Assembly (NCBI GenBank): GCA_036564135.1
Contig: DATCLC010000121.1
Location: forward strand, 1-64,000
From: RSA11 sp036564135
GTDB taxonomy: Bacteria > Actinomycetota > Thermoleophilia > Solirubrobacterales > 70-9
Direction of reading: 5' to 3'
Length of the DNA stretch: 64,000 bases
Below are positions 25,208-32,762 of this stretch, piece by piece. Position 1 is the stretch's first letter, and each line of letters starts with the position of its first letter. The position numbers were made by a program, and so were the translations under genes. Below the pieces are notes generated by a model that saw only the letters and a list, made by a program, of their open reading frames with translations, did not search any database and had not been told where the DNA came from.

Positions 25208-25873
25208 TCAGTTGCCCTGGGCGCGTTCGCGGCTGCGCGCGAGCCGCCACTCGCGCACCTTGGCGTGATCGCCGGAGATCAGGACCTCTGGAACGTCCCA
25301 GCCCCGGTAGCTCGCCGGCCGCGTGTAGTGGGGGTACTCGGGGGCCCCGCCGAGAGCCTCGCTGAACGACTCCTCGAGCGCGCTCTCCGGGTCGCCGAGC
25401 GCGCCGGGCAGCTTGCGGATGACCGCGTCGGCGATCACCATCGCGGGCAGCTCTCCCCCGGCCACCACGTACGGGCCGATTGAGACCGCGTCGGTCGCCA
25501 GGTGCTCGCGCACGCGCTCGTCGACGCCCTCGTAGCGGCCGCAGATCAGCGCGATCGACGGCTCCTGCGCCAGCTCGCGGGCGAGCGGCTCGTCGAACTG
25601 CCGCCCCGACGGGGCCAGCACGATCACGCGCCCCGGCGAGCCCTCCGGCCCGTAGGCAGCCTGCAGCGCGGCGTCCACGACGTCCACGCGCAGCACCATC
25701 CCCGCGCCGCCGCCATAGGGCGCGTCATCGACCTGCCCGCCGGAGAGCGGCGTCGTGTCGCGGTAGTTGAAGAAGCGCAGCTCGTGGCCCTGCGCGATCG
25801 CGTTGGCGACGTGCCGCTGCCCGCGAAACCAATCGAAGGCTTCCGGGAAGAGCGTGAAGAAGTCGATCCGCAA
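25208..25873 (-). CDS. trmD: tRNA (guanine-37-N1)-methyltransferase
   Basis: The protein is 221 aa with a TTG start at 25873. The SPOUT knot is seen in IALICGRYEGVDERV and SIGPYVVAGGELPAMVIADA, with PYGGGAGMVLRVDV earlier. It methylates G37 next to the anticodon and prevents frameshifting. It follows khpA directly; rimM, which normally separates them, is absent here. Confidence 0.96.
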   Translation of the reverse strand: MRIDFFTLFPEAFDWFRGQRHVANAIAQGHELRFFNYRDTTPLSGGQVDDAPYGGGAGMVLRVDVVDAALQAAYGPEGSPGRVIVLAPSGRQFDEPLARELAQEPSIALICGRYEGVDERVREHLATDAVSIGPYVVAGGELPAMVIADAVIRKLPGALGDPESALEESFSEALGGAPEYPHYTRPASYRGWDVPEVLISGDHAKVREWRLARSRERAQGN

Positions 25874-25884
25874 GCCGCGGTGGC

Positions 25885-26124
25885 CTACTCGTCCGCTTCG
25901 ACGATCTCGACCGCGACGCGGCGGCCGTCGCGCGCGCCGGCGGCACGCGCGATCGTGCGGATCGCCTTCGCGACGCGGCCGTCCTTGCCGATCACGCGCC
26001 CGAGGTCGTCGTCGGCGACGCGCACCTCGAGCACGAGCTCATCGTCCTCCTCGAACTCCTCCACCGTGACCGCGCCGGGGTCCTCGACGACGGACCGCGC
26101 CAGGAACTCGACGAGATCACGCAT
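25885..26124 (-). CDS. khpA: KH-domain RNA-binding protein KhpA (YlqC)
   Basis: The protein is 79 aa from ATG 26124 (MRDLVEFLARSVVEDP). The KH core has the GxxG loop in VIGKDGRVAKAIRTI. KhpA with KhpB forms an RNA chaperone in Gram-positives. It lies 7 bp downstream of rpsP, as is standard. Confidence 0.92.
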   Translation of the reverse strand: MRDLVEFLARSVVEDPGAVTVEEFEEDDELVLEVRVADDDLGRVIGKDGRVAKAIRTIARAAGARDGRRVAVEIVEADE

Positions 26125-26131
26125 GGTGAGG

Positions 26132-26386
26132 CTAGGAGCCGCTGACCTCGATGCCCTTGGTGCGGAGCAGGCGGGCAACCGTGCGCGTCGGCTGCGCGCC
26201 GTGGTCGAGCCAGTGCTTCGCGCGCTCGGTATCGAGCACGATCGTGGAGGGCTCGGTCTGCGGGTTGTAGTGGCCGATCGTCTCGATCGTGCGCCCGTCA
26301 CGCGGCGAGCGCTTGTCGGCGACGACGACACGCCAGATCGGGTTCTTCTTCGAACCCACCCTTCTCAAGCGAATGCGAACTGCCAT
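26132..26386 (-). CDS. rpsP: 30S ribosomal protein S16
   Basis: The protein is 84 aa with the canonical start MAVRIRLRRVGSKKNPIWRV and KSPRDGR-type loop (DKRSPRDGRTIETIGHYNP). Length and order (ffh-rpsP-khpA-trmD) are standard. Confidence 0.97.
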   Translation of the reverse strand: MAVRIRLRRVGSKKNPIWRVVVADKRSPRDGRTIETIGHYNPQTEPSTIVLDTERAKHWLDHGAQPTRTVARLLRTKGIEVSGS

Positions 26387-26427
26387 GAGCGACGCCTCAG
26401 GTTAGCGGGTGACTTCCCGGCGGGCTT

Positions 26428-27765
26428 CTACCGCATGCCGCGCAGCAGCTGCGCGGGGTCCGGCATCTTCCCCCGGGAGATCGCGGCCATCATCTTCTTC
26501 ATCTGCCCGAACTGCTTGACGAGCTGGTTCACGGCCTGCACGGTCGTGCCCGAGCCGCGGGCGATCCGCTTGCGCCGCGAGCCGTCGATCACCTCGGGGT
26601 GAGCCCGCTCGTACGGCGTCATCGAGAGGATGATCGCCTCGATGCGGTCGAGCTCGCGCTCGTCCATGTTCGCGGCGCGCAGCTGCTTCATCGCCTTGCC
26701 CATGCCGGGCATCATCCCCAGCACGTTCGCGATCGGGCCCATCTTGCGGACCTGGCGGAGCTGCTGCAGGAAGTCCTCGAGCGTGAACTGCTTCGTGCGG
26801 ATCTTGCGCTCGAGCTCGGCGGCCTGCTCGGCGTCGGTCACCTGCTCGGCCTTCTCGATCAGGCTGAGCACGTCCCCCATGCCGAGGATGCGGCTCGCCA
26901 TCCGGTCGGGGTGGAACGGCTCGAGCTGCTCGATCCGCTCGCCGACTGACGCGTACATGATCGGCTTGCCCGTGAGCGCCTTCACCGACAGCGCCGCGCC
27001 GCCGCGCGCGTCGCCGTCGAGCTTGGTAAGGATCACGCCGTCGAAGTCCGCGCGCTCCGCGAAGGCCTCGGCGACGTTGACCGCGTCCTGGCCGGTCATC
27101 GCGTCGAGAACCAGCAGGACGTTGTGCGGGTTCGTGCGCTTGCGGATCGCGACGAGCTGGTCCATGAGCTCCTCGTCGACGTGCAGGCGCCCCGCCGTGT
27201 CGACGATCAGCACGTCGCGCCCGTCGCGCTTGGCCTGGCCCAGCGCCCACTCGGCGATGTCGACCGGGTCGCGCGAAGTGCCCTGCTCGTAGACGTGCGC
27301 GTTCGCGCGCTTGCCCATCGTCACGAGCTGCTCGACGGCCGCCGGGCGCTGCGTGTCGCAGGCCGCAAGCGCGACGTCCTTGCCCTGCGCGCCCAGCTTG
27401 CGGGCGAGCTTCGCGCAGGCCGTCGTCTTGCCCGAGCCCTGCAGGCCCGCCATCAGGATCACCGTGACGCCTGAGGGCGCCAGCGCGAGGTCGCGCTTGG
27501 AGCCGCCCATGAGCTCCGTGAGCTCGTCGCTCACGATCTTCACGACCTGCTGGCCGGGATCGAGGCTCTCGAGCACGTCGGCGCCCAGGCAGCGCTCCTT
27601 GACCGCCGAGGTGAACTGCTTGACCACCTTGAAGTTGACGTCCGCCTCGAGCAGCGCGAGGCGGATCTCGCGCATCGCCTTGTCGACGTCCGCCTCGGTC
27701 AGCTTGCCGCGCGAGCGGACGTCCGAGAGGGTCGCCTGCAGCCGGTCTCCGAGCGCTTCAAACAT
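26428..27765 (-). CDS. ffh: Signal recognition particle protein Ffh
   Basis: The protein is 445 aa: N domain 1 to about 85, GTPase G domain (GLQGSGKTTACAKLARKL, DTAGRLHVDEELM, TKLDGDARGGAALS) and a Met-rich M domain (VLGMMPGMGKAMKQLR, SRRKRIARGSGTTVQAVN) that binds the signal peptide and SRP RNA. It works with FtsY, encoded 6 kb away. The 4.5S RNA gene was not found in this window. Confidence 0.98.
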   Translation of the reverse strand: MFEALGDRLQATLSDVRSRGKLTEADVDKAMREIRLALLEADVNFKVVKQFTSAVKERCLGADVLESLDPGQQVVKIVSDELTELMGGSKRDLALAPSGVTVILMAGLQGSGKTTACAKLARKLGAQGKDVALAACDTQRPAAVEQLVTMGKRANAHVYEQGTSRDPVDIAEWALGQAKRDGRDVLIVDTAGRLHVDEELMDQLVAIRKRTNPHNVLLVLDAMTGQDAVNVAEAFAERADFDGVILTKLDGDARGGAALSVKALTGKPIMYASVGERIEQLEPFHPDRMASRILGMGDVLSLIEKAEQVTDAEQAAELERKIRTKQFTLEDFLQQLRQVRKMGPIANVLGMMPGMGKAMKQLRAANMDERELDRIEAIILSMTPYERAHPEVIDGSRRKRIARGSGTTVQAVNQLVKQFGQMKKMMAAISRGKMPDPAQLLRGMR

Positions 27766-27845
27766 GCCTAGCGGAGCTTACGGGCTCGCCTGCGCGGGAG
27801 GGCCGCTGGCGGCCGAGCGTCGCGCCGGGCGCCCGCCGGAACGCC

Positions 27846-27898
27846 GGCGGCGCGGGCCGTCCCCCCGGGAATCCGTTCCCCGGACGGTCCGCGCCGCC
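27846..27898 (-). terminator. Large hairpin terminator after the 69-aa protein gene
   Basis: Arms of 17 nt (27846-27862 and 27882-27898) pair with a single mismatch (a G-U pair in RNA) around a smaller internal hairpin. It lies 6 bp past the stop of the small gene ending at 27905. Confidence 0.7.
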
Positions 27899-27904
27899 AA
27901 GCGC

Positions 27905-28114
27905 CTATCCGGTCCGCCTCGCGCCTGCCGCCTGGTCCGGCTCCCCCGACGAGCCCAGGCGCTGCAGGGCGCCAGCGAGAGCGAGCCAGCCGGCGAACTC
28001 AACGGTCGTGCCAGCCTCCGTGCTGATCCGGCCGCTGATCGGTTCGACGCCGCGGTCGAGCTCCAAGCGGAGCTCGAGCCGCTCCGGCTGGTTCTGGCTG
28101 CTCACGCGGCCCAT
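27905..28114 (-). CDS. Small protein of LuxR-island paralogue pair, copy 2
   Basis: The protein is 69 aa from ATG 28114 (a GTG at 28105 is also possible). It is clearly paralogous to the gene at 28644. The shared pattern is LELRLELDRGVEPISGRI, then a Val-Glu/Pro-Phe step and FAGWLALAGALQRLGS; the other copy has ITLQLELD...FTGAI...FVGWLGLAQVLEQV. The motif looks like a small beta-alpha fold of about 45 residues. Function unknown. A strong terminator precedes it, so it may have its own promoter; a second hairpin follows it. Confidence 0.65.
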   Translation of the reverse strand: MGRVSSQNQPERLELRLELDRGVEPISGRISTEAGTTVEFAGWLALAGALQRLGSSGEPDQAAGARRTG

Positions 28115-28195
28115 GGTGCCGCCCGCGCTCGCGGTCCGCATCGGGGAGGACCACCCCTCCTCCCTGCGGGTTTCCCGCGCCCTGGGCGAGGGGTT

Positions 28196-28232
28196 TTCAG
28201 GGCGGGCCGCCCCCGGGCCGGCCCGCCCTGAA
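28196..28232 (-). terminator. Terminator after the 133-aa exported protein gene
   Basis: A perfect 14-bp inverted repeat (TTCAGGGCGGGCCG/CGGCCCGCCCTGAA) with a 9-nt loop lies 13 bp past the stop at 28246. No T-tract follows. Confidence 0.75.
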
Positions 28233-28245
28233 GCGAATCCCGCGT

Positions 28246-28647
28246 CTAGTTCGCGAACACCGGCTCGCTCTTCGCCGCCTTGCACTTCTTGGTCGCCTTG
28301 ATGCGGACCGTGAAGGGCGCGAAGTTCGGGTGCGGGTTGTCGAGTCCAATCACGTACTCGCCGCCCTTCAGGAGCTTGCTTGAAGCCACGGGCTCATTCC
28401 CGAAGAACAGCCGAACCCTGCGGCCCTCGCGCTTGCAGACCTTCTTGGGCGACTTCACCTTTCCGAAGAAGTTGTCCGGGGCGGGCTGCCCGTTGTCGCT
28501 CACGTCGATGGTGATCCTCACGTTTGCTTTCTTCTTCCCCGCGCCTGCGGCGTCGGGGGCCCCCGCCGCGAGGGTCAGGGCGGTCGCCGCAGCGACGACC
28601 AGCGCCGCGGCGAGAAGGCCGAGGGGTCTGACTCGAACGAACGTCAT
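28246..28647 (-). CDS. Small exported protein, unknown function
   Basis: The protein is 133 aa. The signal peptide (LLAAALVVAAATALTLAAGA) ends near APDAAGA. The mature part is basic and beta-rich with two Cys (KKVCKREGRRVRLFFG and KKCKAAKSE), likely a single disulfide. Short secreted domains of this look (GKVKSPKKVCKREGRRV) recur in Thermoleophilia (from memory). Its ATG overlaps the stop of the upstream 73-aa gene by 4 bp (ATGA), so the two are translationally coupled. Confidence 0.75.
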   Translation of the reverse strand: MTFVRVRPLGLLAAALVVAAATALTLAAGAPDAAGAGKKKANVRITIDVSDNGQPAPDNFFGKVKSPKKVCKREGRRVRLFFGNEPVASSKLLKGGEYVIGLDNPHPNFAPFTVRIKATKKCKAAKSEPVFAN

Positions 28648-28865
28648 GCCTTTCCTCCGTGGGTAGTCGCTGACGACGGGTCGGCCGCCGTGCCGCCTCC
28701 CTGCTTGGCATCCCGGGCGTCGACCAGCACCTGCTCGAGGACCTGCGCGAGCCCAAGCCAGCCCACGAAGGGCACCCGCTCACCGCCGTCGGCTTCGATC
28801 GCCCCGGTGAACGGCGAGCTCTGCGGGTCGAGCTCGAGCTGGAGGGTGATGCGCTGGGTTGCCAC
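28644..28865 (-). CDS. Small protein of LuxR-island paralogue pair, copy 1
   Basis: The protein is 73 aa from GTG 28865; a GTG at 28913 is in frame but lies inside the palindrome at 28899-28917. The core ITLQLELD, FTGAIEADGGERV, FVGWLGLAQVLEQVLVDA parallels the 69-aa protein at 27905. It is coupled to the downstream exported protein and lies just downstream of the LuxR regulator gene. It has no signal peptide and no catalytic motif. Function unknown. Confidence 0.65.
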   Translation of the reverse strand: MATQRITLQLELDPQSSPFTGAIEADGGERVPFVGWLGLAQVLEQVLVDARDAKQGGGTAADPSSATTHGGKA

Positions 28866-28898
28866 GGGCGTACCGTCGCGCACCCGAGCGCGACTCGC

Positions 28899-28917
28899 AT
28901 GAGTGGTCGCCACTCAT
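28899..28917. promoter_or_regulatory. Palindromic site A upstream of the LuxR-island small-gene operon
   Basis: A perfect 8-bp inverted repeat ATGAGTGG, spacer TCG, CCACTCAT, flanked on one side by six T. A near-identical site occurs at 32730-32746 upstream of another secreted-protein gene. It lies 34 bp before the preferred start of the 73-aa gene. Two readings are possible: an operator, or a hairpin plus T-tract terminator for the plus strand, where no gene exists. Confidence 0.6.
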
Positions 28918-28938
28918 TTTTTGGGTGGCCTGGGTGGC

Positions 28939-31791
28939 CTACTCCGCGGGGGCCATGGCGAGCGCGTCTGGGAGCTCCTCGCGCGAGCCGATGTCGAGCT
29001 TGCGGTACACCCGCGAGAGGTGGTTCTCGACCGTGCGCGGCGAGAGGAAGAGCGTCTCGGCGATCTCCTTGTTCGCCATCCCGCCCGCGGCGAGCTCCGC
29101 GACCCGGCGCTCCGCGGCGGTAAGCGAATCGGCGCCGCTGAACTGCAGGCGGCGCGGCTTGGCGCCGGCCACCTTGAGTTCCTCGTGGGCGCGCGCCGCG
29201 AGGCGCGTGAGCCCGCACTCCTGGGCGAGCGCCACGGCCTGAGTGAGAACCTCGCGGGCGTCCTTACGCGCGCCGGCGCGGCGCAGGGCCTCGCCGAGGT
29301 CGCAGAGCGCGAGCACGCGCTCGCGGCGCGCCGGGGCCTCGGCGAGCACATCGATGGCCTCGCGCAGCACGTCGACGCCGTCGGTGCCCTGCGCCAACCC
29401 GCGCGCCCGCAGGGCCTGGCCGCGGGCGGTCGCGGTCCCCCACCGTTCCGCGAACTCCTCCTCGGCCTTGGCGAGCTCGGCGGCCTCCTCGGCGCGGTCG
29501 AGGCGCATGCAGGCCTCGACGGCGGCTGGGCGCCAGGGCACGGTCGGGTTTCGGACGCCCACGCGGGCGTCGCGGCGCTCCAGCTCACGGAAGTCCTCCA
29601 GCGCGTCCTCCCAGCGGCCCTGCGCCATGCGCAGCTCGCCGCGCGCGTAGAACGACGTGTTCACGTGCAGGAGCTCCGGCAGGTCCGGGCCGACCCCCGT
29701 GGCGGCGATCGCCTCCTCAGCCGCTTTGAGCTCGCCCCGGTCAGCGAGCGCGAGGCCCAGGCACGTGTAGAGCAGCGGGTAGGTGAACGGATGCATCAGG
29801 CCGGGCTCGATCCCCGAGCGCGCCTCGGCCACCGCGACGCCGCTCTCGCCCCGGCGCCAGGCCAGCACCGCGCGCATCGCCGAGACGGAGGCGAACGCGA
29901 ACGCCGATCCGCTGCGGCGCGCCAGCGAGTGCGCCTCGCGCAGGTGCGCGGCGGCGGAGTCGTGATGGTCGGTCATGATCAGCACGTAGACGGCGACGTA
30001 GAAGGCGATCGAGTCCGAGCCTTCCGTCTCGAGCAGCAGGTTGTCCGCCAGCGCGCGCTCCGCGAGCTCCGCCGCCTCCTGCGCGCTGCCGTCGTTGGCG
30101 CGGGCGGTGGCAAGCACCGCGAGGGCGAGCAGCTCGCCGCGCGAGTCCCCGTCGGGGGCCGCCTCGGCGAGCCGCCGGCGGGCCCGCTCGTGGGTCTCGG
30201 GGTGCAGAAGGCCGATCGCCCCGTGCTCGGCGAGCACCGGGTCGGTGAGCTCGGCGCCGACCCCCGCCGCCTCGGCCCGGTCCAGCGCCTCGTCGAGCAG
30301 ATCGAAGGCGCCCACCACGTCGCCGAGCCCGGCGCGGGCGCGCGCCAGCCCGATCACGCGGGCGGCGCGCTCGGCCTCGTCGGCGGCGCCCTCGACGCCC
30401 GCCTGCAGGTGCGCGAGCGTCGCGGGCAGGTCGCGGGCCGCGAGCCAGCCGGCGAGGCCGAGCTCGTACTCGATCGTGGCGCGGTCCGCGGGGTCGGGCG
30501 GCTCGGCGAGCGCGCGCTCCAGGTAGGCGTGCGCCGTCTCGGGAGCGCCGCGGGTGAGCATCTCCCGCGCGGCCTCGCGGAGCGTCTCGACGGCGAGCGG
30601 ATCGCCCGCCTTCGTCGCGCCCAGGAGGTGGTGCGCGATCGCGATCGGGTCGGCGCCCTCGTCGCGCAGAAGGCGCGCGGCGCGGGCGCGCACATCGCCG
30701 CTCGTCGCCTCCGGGAGCTCAGAGTGGATCGCCTCGTGGATCAACGGATGGGCGAAGCGCAGCGGCAGGCCGCGGGCGAGGATCCCCGCGGCGGTGAGCG
30801 CCTCGAGCGGCTTCGCGACCTCGTCGACGGGCAAGCCCGCGAGCGCAGCGGCGTGGCGGGGCTCGACCTCGGTGCCGAGCGCGGCGATCGTGCGGGCCAG
30901 CTCCGCGCACGGTTTGGGGAGCCGCCCGATGCGAAGCAGCGTCGAGCGCACCACCGACGCCGGCGCCACCCCGCGTACGGCGTTCGCGCCGTCGGCGTCG
31001 GGCGTGACGCCGTCGGAGCGAGCGCTCGCCGCGAGCTCGCGCAGCAGGTACGGGTTGCCCCCGGAGGCCTCGAGACACGCTTGCGTGAACTCGGGCGCGA
31101 GCGGGGCCCCCTCGAAGACCTGCCCGAGGAGCTTGGCGGCCGCCTCGGGGCCGAGCGGCGCGGGCGCGAGGTGCGCGGGCTGGGCGTGCTCGACCACGCC
31201 GCTGACGAGCGGCGAGACGTCGGGCTCGCCGGTGCGCAGGCCGACGACCAAAAGGCACGGGTGCTCGGCCAGCCGCGGCGCCAGGTACGCGAGCGCCCGC
31301 AGACTGGGCTCGTCGCACCAGTGCAAATCGTCGACCGCCAAGAGCAGCGGCTCGCGCTCGGCGAGGTTCGCGACGAGCCAATAGATCCCGTGGACGACGG
31401 TGAACGGGAGGTCCGGCCCCTGCAGGGTCGCCGCCTCGGCGTCCCCGTCGAGGCCGAGTGCGAGCGAGGCGTGCGAGGCGGCGCCGGAGAGCAGCCTCTC
31501 GCGCTCGCGCTCCTCCGCGCTGACCAGCGGACGCTCGAACAGCTGGCGCGCGACCCCGAACGGGAAGTCGCGTTCGAACTCGCCCCCGCGCGCGCTCAGC
31601 GCGCGCACCCCGTGTTCTGCGGCGAGCTCGGTCGCCGCCTCGAGCAGGGCGGTCTTGCCGATGCCCGCGGGGCCCTCGATGACGATCGCCTGCCCCCCAT
31701 CGCGGCGCGCCGCCGCCTCGACCGCCTCCCTGAGGCTCGCTAACTCCGCGTCCCGCTCCAGCAACCGGGTGACCCCCATGTCACGCCCCAT
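28939..31791 (-). CDS. LuxR-family regulator, LAL type with AAA/STAND ATPase
   Basis: The protein is 950 aa from ATG 31791 (TTG 31800 and ATG 31779 also possible). The N-terminal ATPase has Walker A GPAGIGKTALL (about 40-50) and Walker B LLLAVDDLHWCDEP. A long Ala-rich, TPR-like helical region spans about 350-870. The C-terminal LuxR HTH is SLTAAERRVAELAAGGMANK, then EIAETLFLSPRTVENHLSRV. LAL proteins are large ATP-binding activators that sense a ligand through the helical part. It precedes the 73-aa/exported-protein operon on the same strand. Confidence 0.9.
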   Translation of the reverse strand: MGRDMGVTRLLERDAELASLREAVEAAARRDGGQAIVIEGPAGIGKTALLEAATELAAEHGVRALSARGGEFERDFPFGVARQLFERPLVSAEERERERLLSGAASHASLALGLDGDAEAATLQGPDLPFTVVHGIYWLVANLAEREPLLLAVDDLHWCDEPSLRALAYLAPRLAEHPCLLVVGLRTGEPDVSPLVSGVVEHAQPAHLAPAPLGPEAAAKLLGQVFEGAPLAPEFTQACLEASGGNPYLLRELAASARSDGVTPDADGANAVRGVAPASVVRSTLLRIGRLPKPCAELARTIAALGTEVEPRHAAALAGLPVDEVAKPLEALTAAGILARGLPLRFAHPLIHEAIHSELPEATSGDVRARAARLLRDEGADPIAIAHHLLGATKAGDPLAVETLREAAREMLTRGAPETAHAYLERALAEPPDPADRATIEYELGLAGWLAARDLPATLAHLQAGVEGAADEAERAARVIGLARARAGLGDVVGAFDLLDEALDRAEAAGVGAELTDPVLAEHGAIGLLHPETHERARRRLAEAAPDGDSRGELLALAVLATARANDGSAQEAAELAERALADNLLLETEGSDSIAFYVAVYVLIMTDHHDSAAAHLREAHSLARRSGSAFAFASVSAMRAVLAWRRGESGVAVAEARSGIEPGLMHPFTYPLLYTCLGLALADRGELKAAEEAIAATGVGPDLPELLHVNTSFYARGELRMAQGRWEDALEDFRELERRDARVGVRNPTVPWRPAAVEACMRLDRAEEAAELAKAEEEFAERWGTATARGQALRARGLAQGTDGVDVLREAIDVLAEAPARRERVLALCDLGEALRRAGARKDAREVLTQAVALAQECGLTRLAARAHEELKVAGAKPRRLQFSGADSLTAAERRVAELAAGGMANKEIAETLFLSPRTVENHLSRVYRKLDIGSREELPDALAMAPAE

Positions 31792-31800
31792 CGCGCGCAA

Positions 31801-32001
31801 AGGTACCGGTCGGGGCGGCCCGGAAAGCCGGTTAACCCTCCGGTTGGGGGGCCTCGTTCACGCGCGCGGTCCCCTCGGCGGGGCCCGCCCGCGCGAGGCG
31901 CCGTGGATTCGGCGACGGACGAGGGAGGGGGTCAAGGCCGGAGCGGCCCACGTAGAGGCGCGCCGGGCGCGCGGGCGGCGCGCCCTCGCCCGCGAGCGGG
32001 T
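31801..32001. other. Intergenic stretch upstream of the LuxR gene
   Basis: No gene-like open frame with plausible composition is seen between the LuxR start and the hairpin repeats. The stretch is GC-rich, without a clear promoter, and should hold the LuxR promoter. Together with the hairpins to 32119 it forms the largest gene-free interval of the window (about 320 bp). Confidence 0.5.
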
Positions 32002-32040
32002 TTCAGCCCACGTTGCCGTTTTCCGGCAACGTGGGCTGAA
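32002..32040. repeat. Dispersed hairpin repeat, copy 2
   Basis: A perfect 17-bp inverted repeat: TTCAGCCCACGTTGCCG, loop of 5 nt, then its complement ending GTGGGCTGAA. It is the most regular of the three copies (others at 6797 and 32062). Confidence 0.9.
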
Positions 32041-32061
32041 CGGAAACGTTCGGCTCCCGCG

Positions 32062-32104
32062 CGTTCAGCCCTGGTTGCCGGATTCCGGCAACGTGGGCTG
32101 AACG
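32062..32104. repeat. Dispersed hairpin repeat, copy 3
   Basis: CGTTCAGCCC pairs with GGGCTGAACG, and TTGCCGG with CCGGCAA. A 3-nt internal mismatch (TGG against CGT) is shared with the copy at 6797. It lies 16 bp past the end of the 174-aa gene and 21 bp from copy 2. Confidence 0.9.
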
Positions 32105-32119
32105 CGTTGGTGGCTCGGG

Positions 32120-32644
32120 TCAGCCGTTCGACGTAGCGATCAGATGCGCGTCGTACACCGACCCGAGGTCGTCGGTGCTCGAGCACACGAGCGCGAGGTC
32201 GCCCTGCCCGCTCAGCTTCGCGACGCCGATCAGGGCGACGTTGATGGCCTGATTGCCGACGCCCGAGGGCAGGTTGATGGTGTGCCGGTCGATCTGCTCG
32301 CCGTCCGCGTACAGGCCGCAGACGTAGTCGGCGTCGCCGGTGGTCGCGACGGTGGCCTTAGCGATAACCGCGTAGCGGCCGGCCTTCACGGACTTCGACA
32401 CGATGGTCTTCGTGTCGTTCTGCAGCAGCGTGATGCTCCCGTCCTCGTGCGCGGCGACCGCCTTGACCTTCGGCGCGACTGCCTTCTTGGCGAAGTGCTT
32501 CGTCTTGATCGCGCCCTTCTTGATGTCGCCGCCGTCGACCGAGTTCTTCCCCGGCAAGGCGCCAGCGACGCCGCTGACGGCGAAGATCAGAGCCACCGTT
32601 GCGATGACCGTGCCCGCGGAGGGCCGTCCCAGCTTGAACCGCAT
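32120..32644 (-). CDS. Membrane-anchored secreted protein with K/A-rich repeats, tandem copy 2
   Basis: The protein is 174 aa. The N-terminal anchor GTVIATVALIFAVSGVAGAL is followed by GKNSV and short repeats of the form IKKGAIKTKHFAKKAV. A C-terminal beta-sandwich-like domain (about 70-174) contains GRYAVIAKATVATTGDADYV. The same design is found in the gene at 32763, so the pair is a tandem duplication. Such proteins are numerous in Solirubrobacterales (from memory); their function is unknown. The ATG has an AAAAGGGG ribosome-binding site, and palindrome B lies 86 bp upstream. Confidence 0.78.
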   Translation of the reverse strand: MRFKLGRPSAGTVIATVALIFAVSGVAGALPGKNSVDGGDIKKGAIKTKHFAKKAVAPKVKAVAAHEDGSITLLQNDTKTIVSKSVKAGRYAVIAKATVATTGDADYVCGLYADGEQIDRHTINLPSGVGNQAINVALIGVAKLSGQGDLALVCSSTDDLGSVYDAHLIATSNG

Positions 32645-32729
32645 GCTCGTACCCCTTTTCGCTTCCGCGCACGCGTCCGATGACGCGCGCTGTCACCGCG
32701 CAGGATCATGGGACGGCCCCACGAGGTCA

Positions 32730-32746
32730 TGAGTGACCGCCACTCA
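32730..32746. promoter_or_regulatory. Palindromic site B upstream of the 174-aa secreted-protein gene
   Basis: TGAGTG, spacer ACCGC, CACTCA, followed by ATTTTT on the plus strand. It matches site A (28899-28917) at nearly every position, including the flanking CA and T-tract. It lies between the two tandem secreted-protein genes. Confidence 0.6.
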
Positions 32747-32762
32747 ATTTTTCCCTCGGGGG

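Noticed and set aside
28903..31743. 946-codon plus-strand frame opposite the LuxR regulator
   Set aside because: Same shadow effect; composition is Arg/Gly/Ala-skewed, without a recognisable domain or ribosome-binding site.
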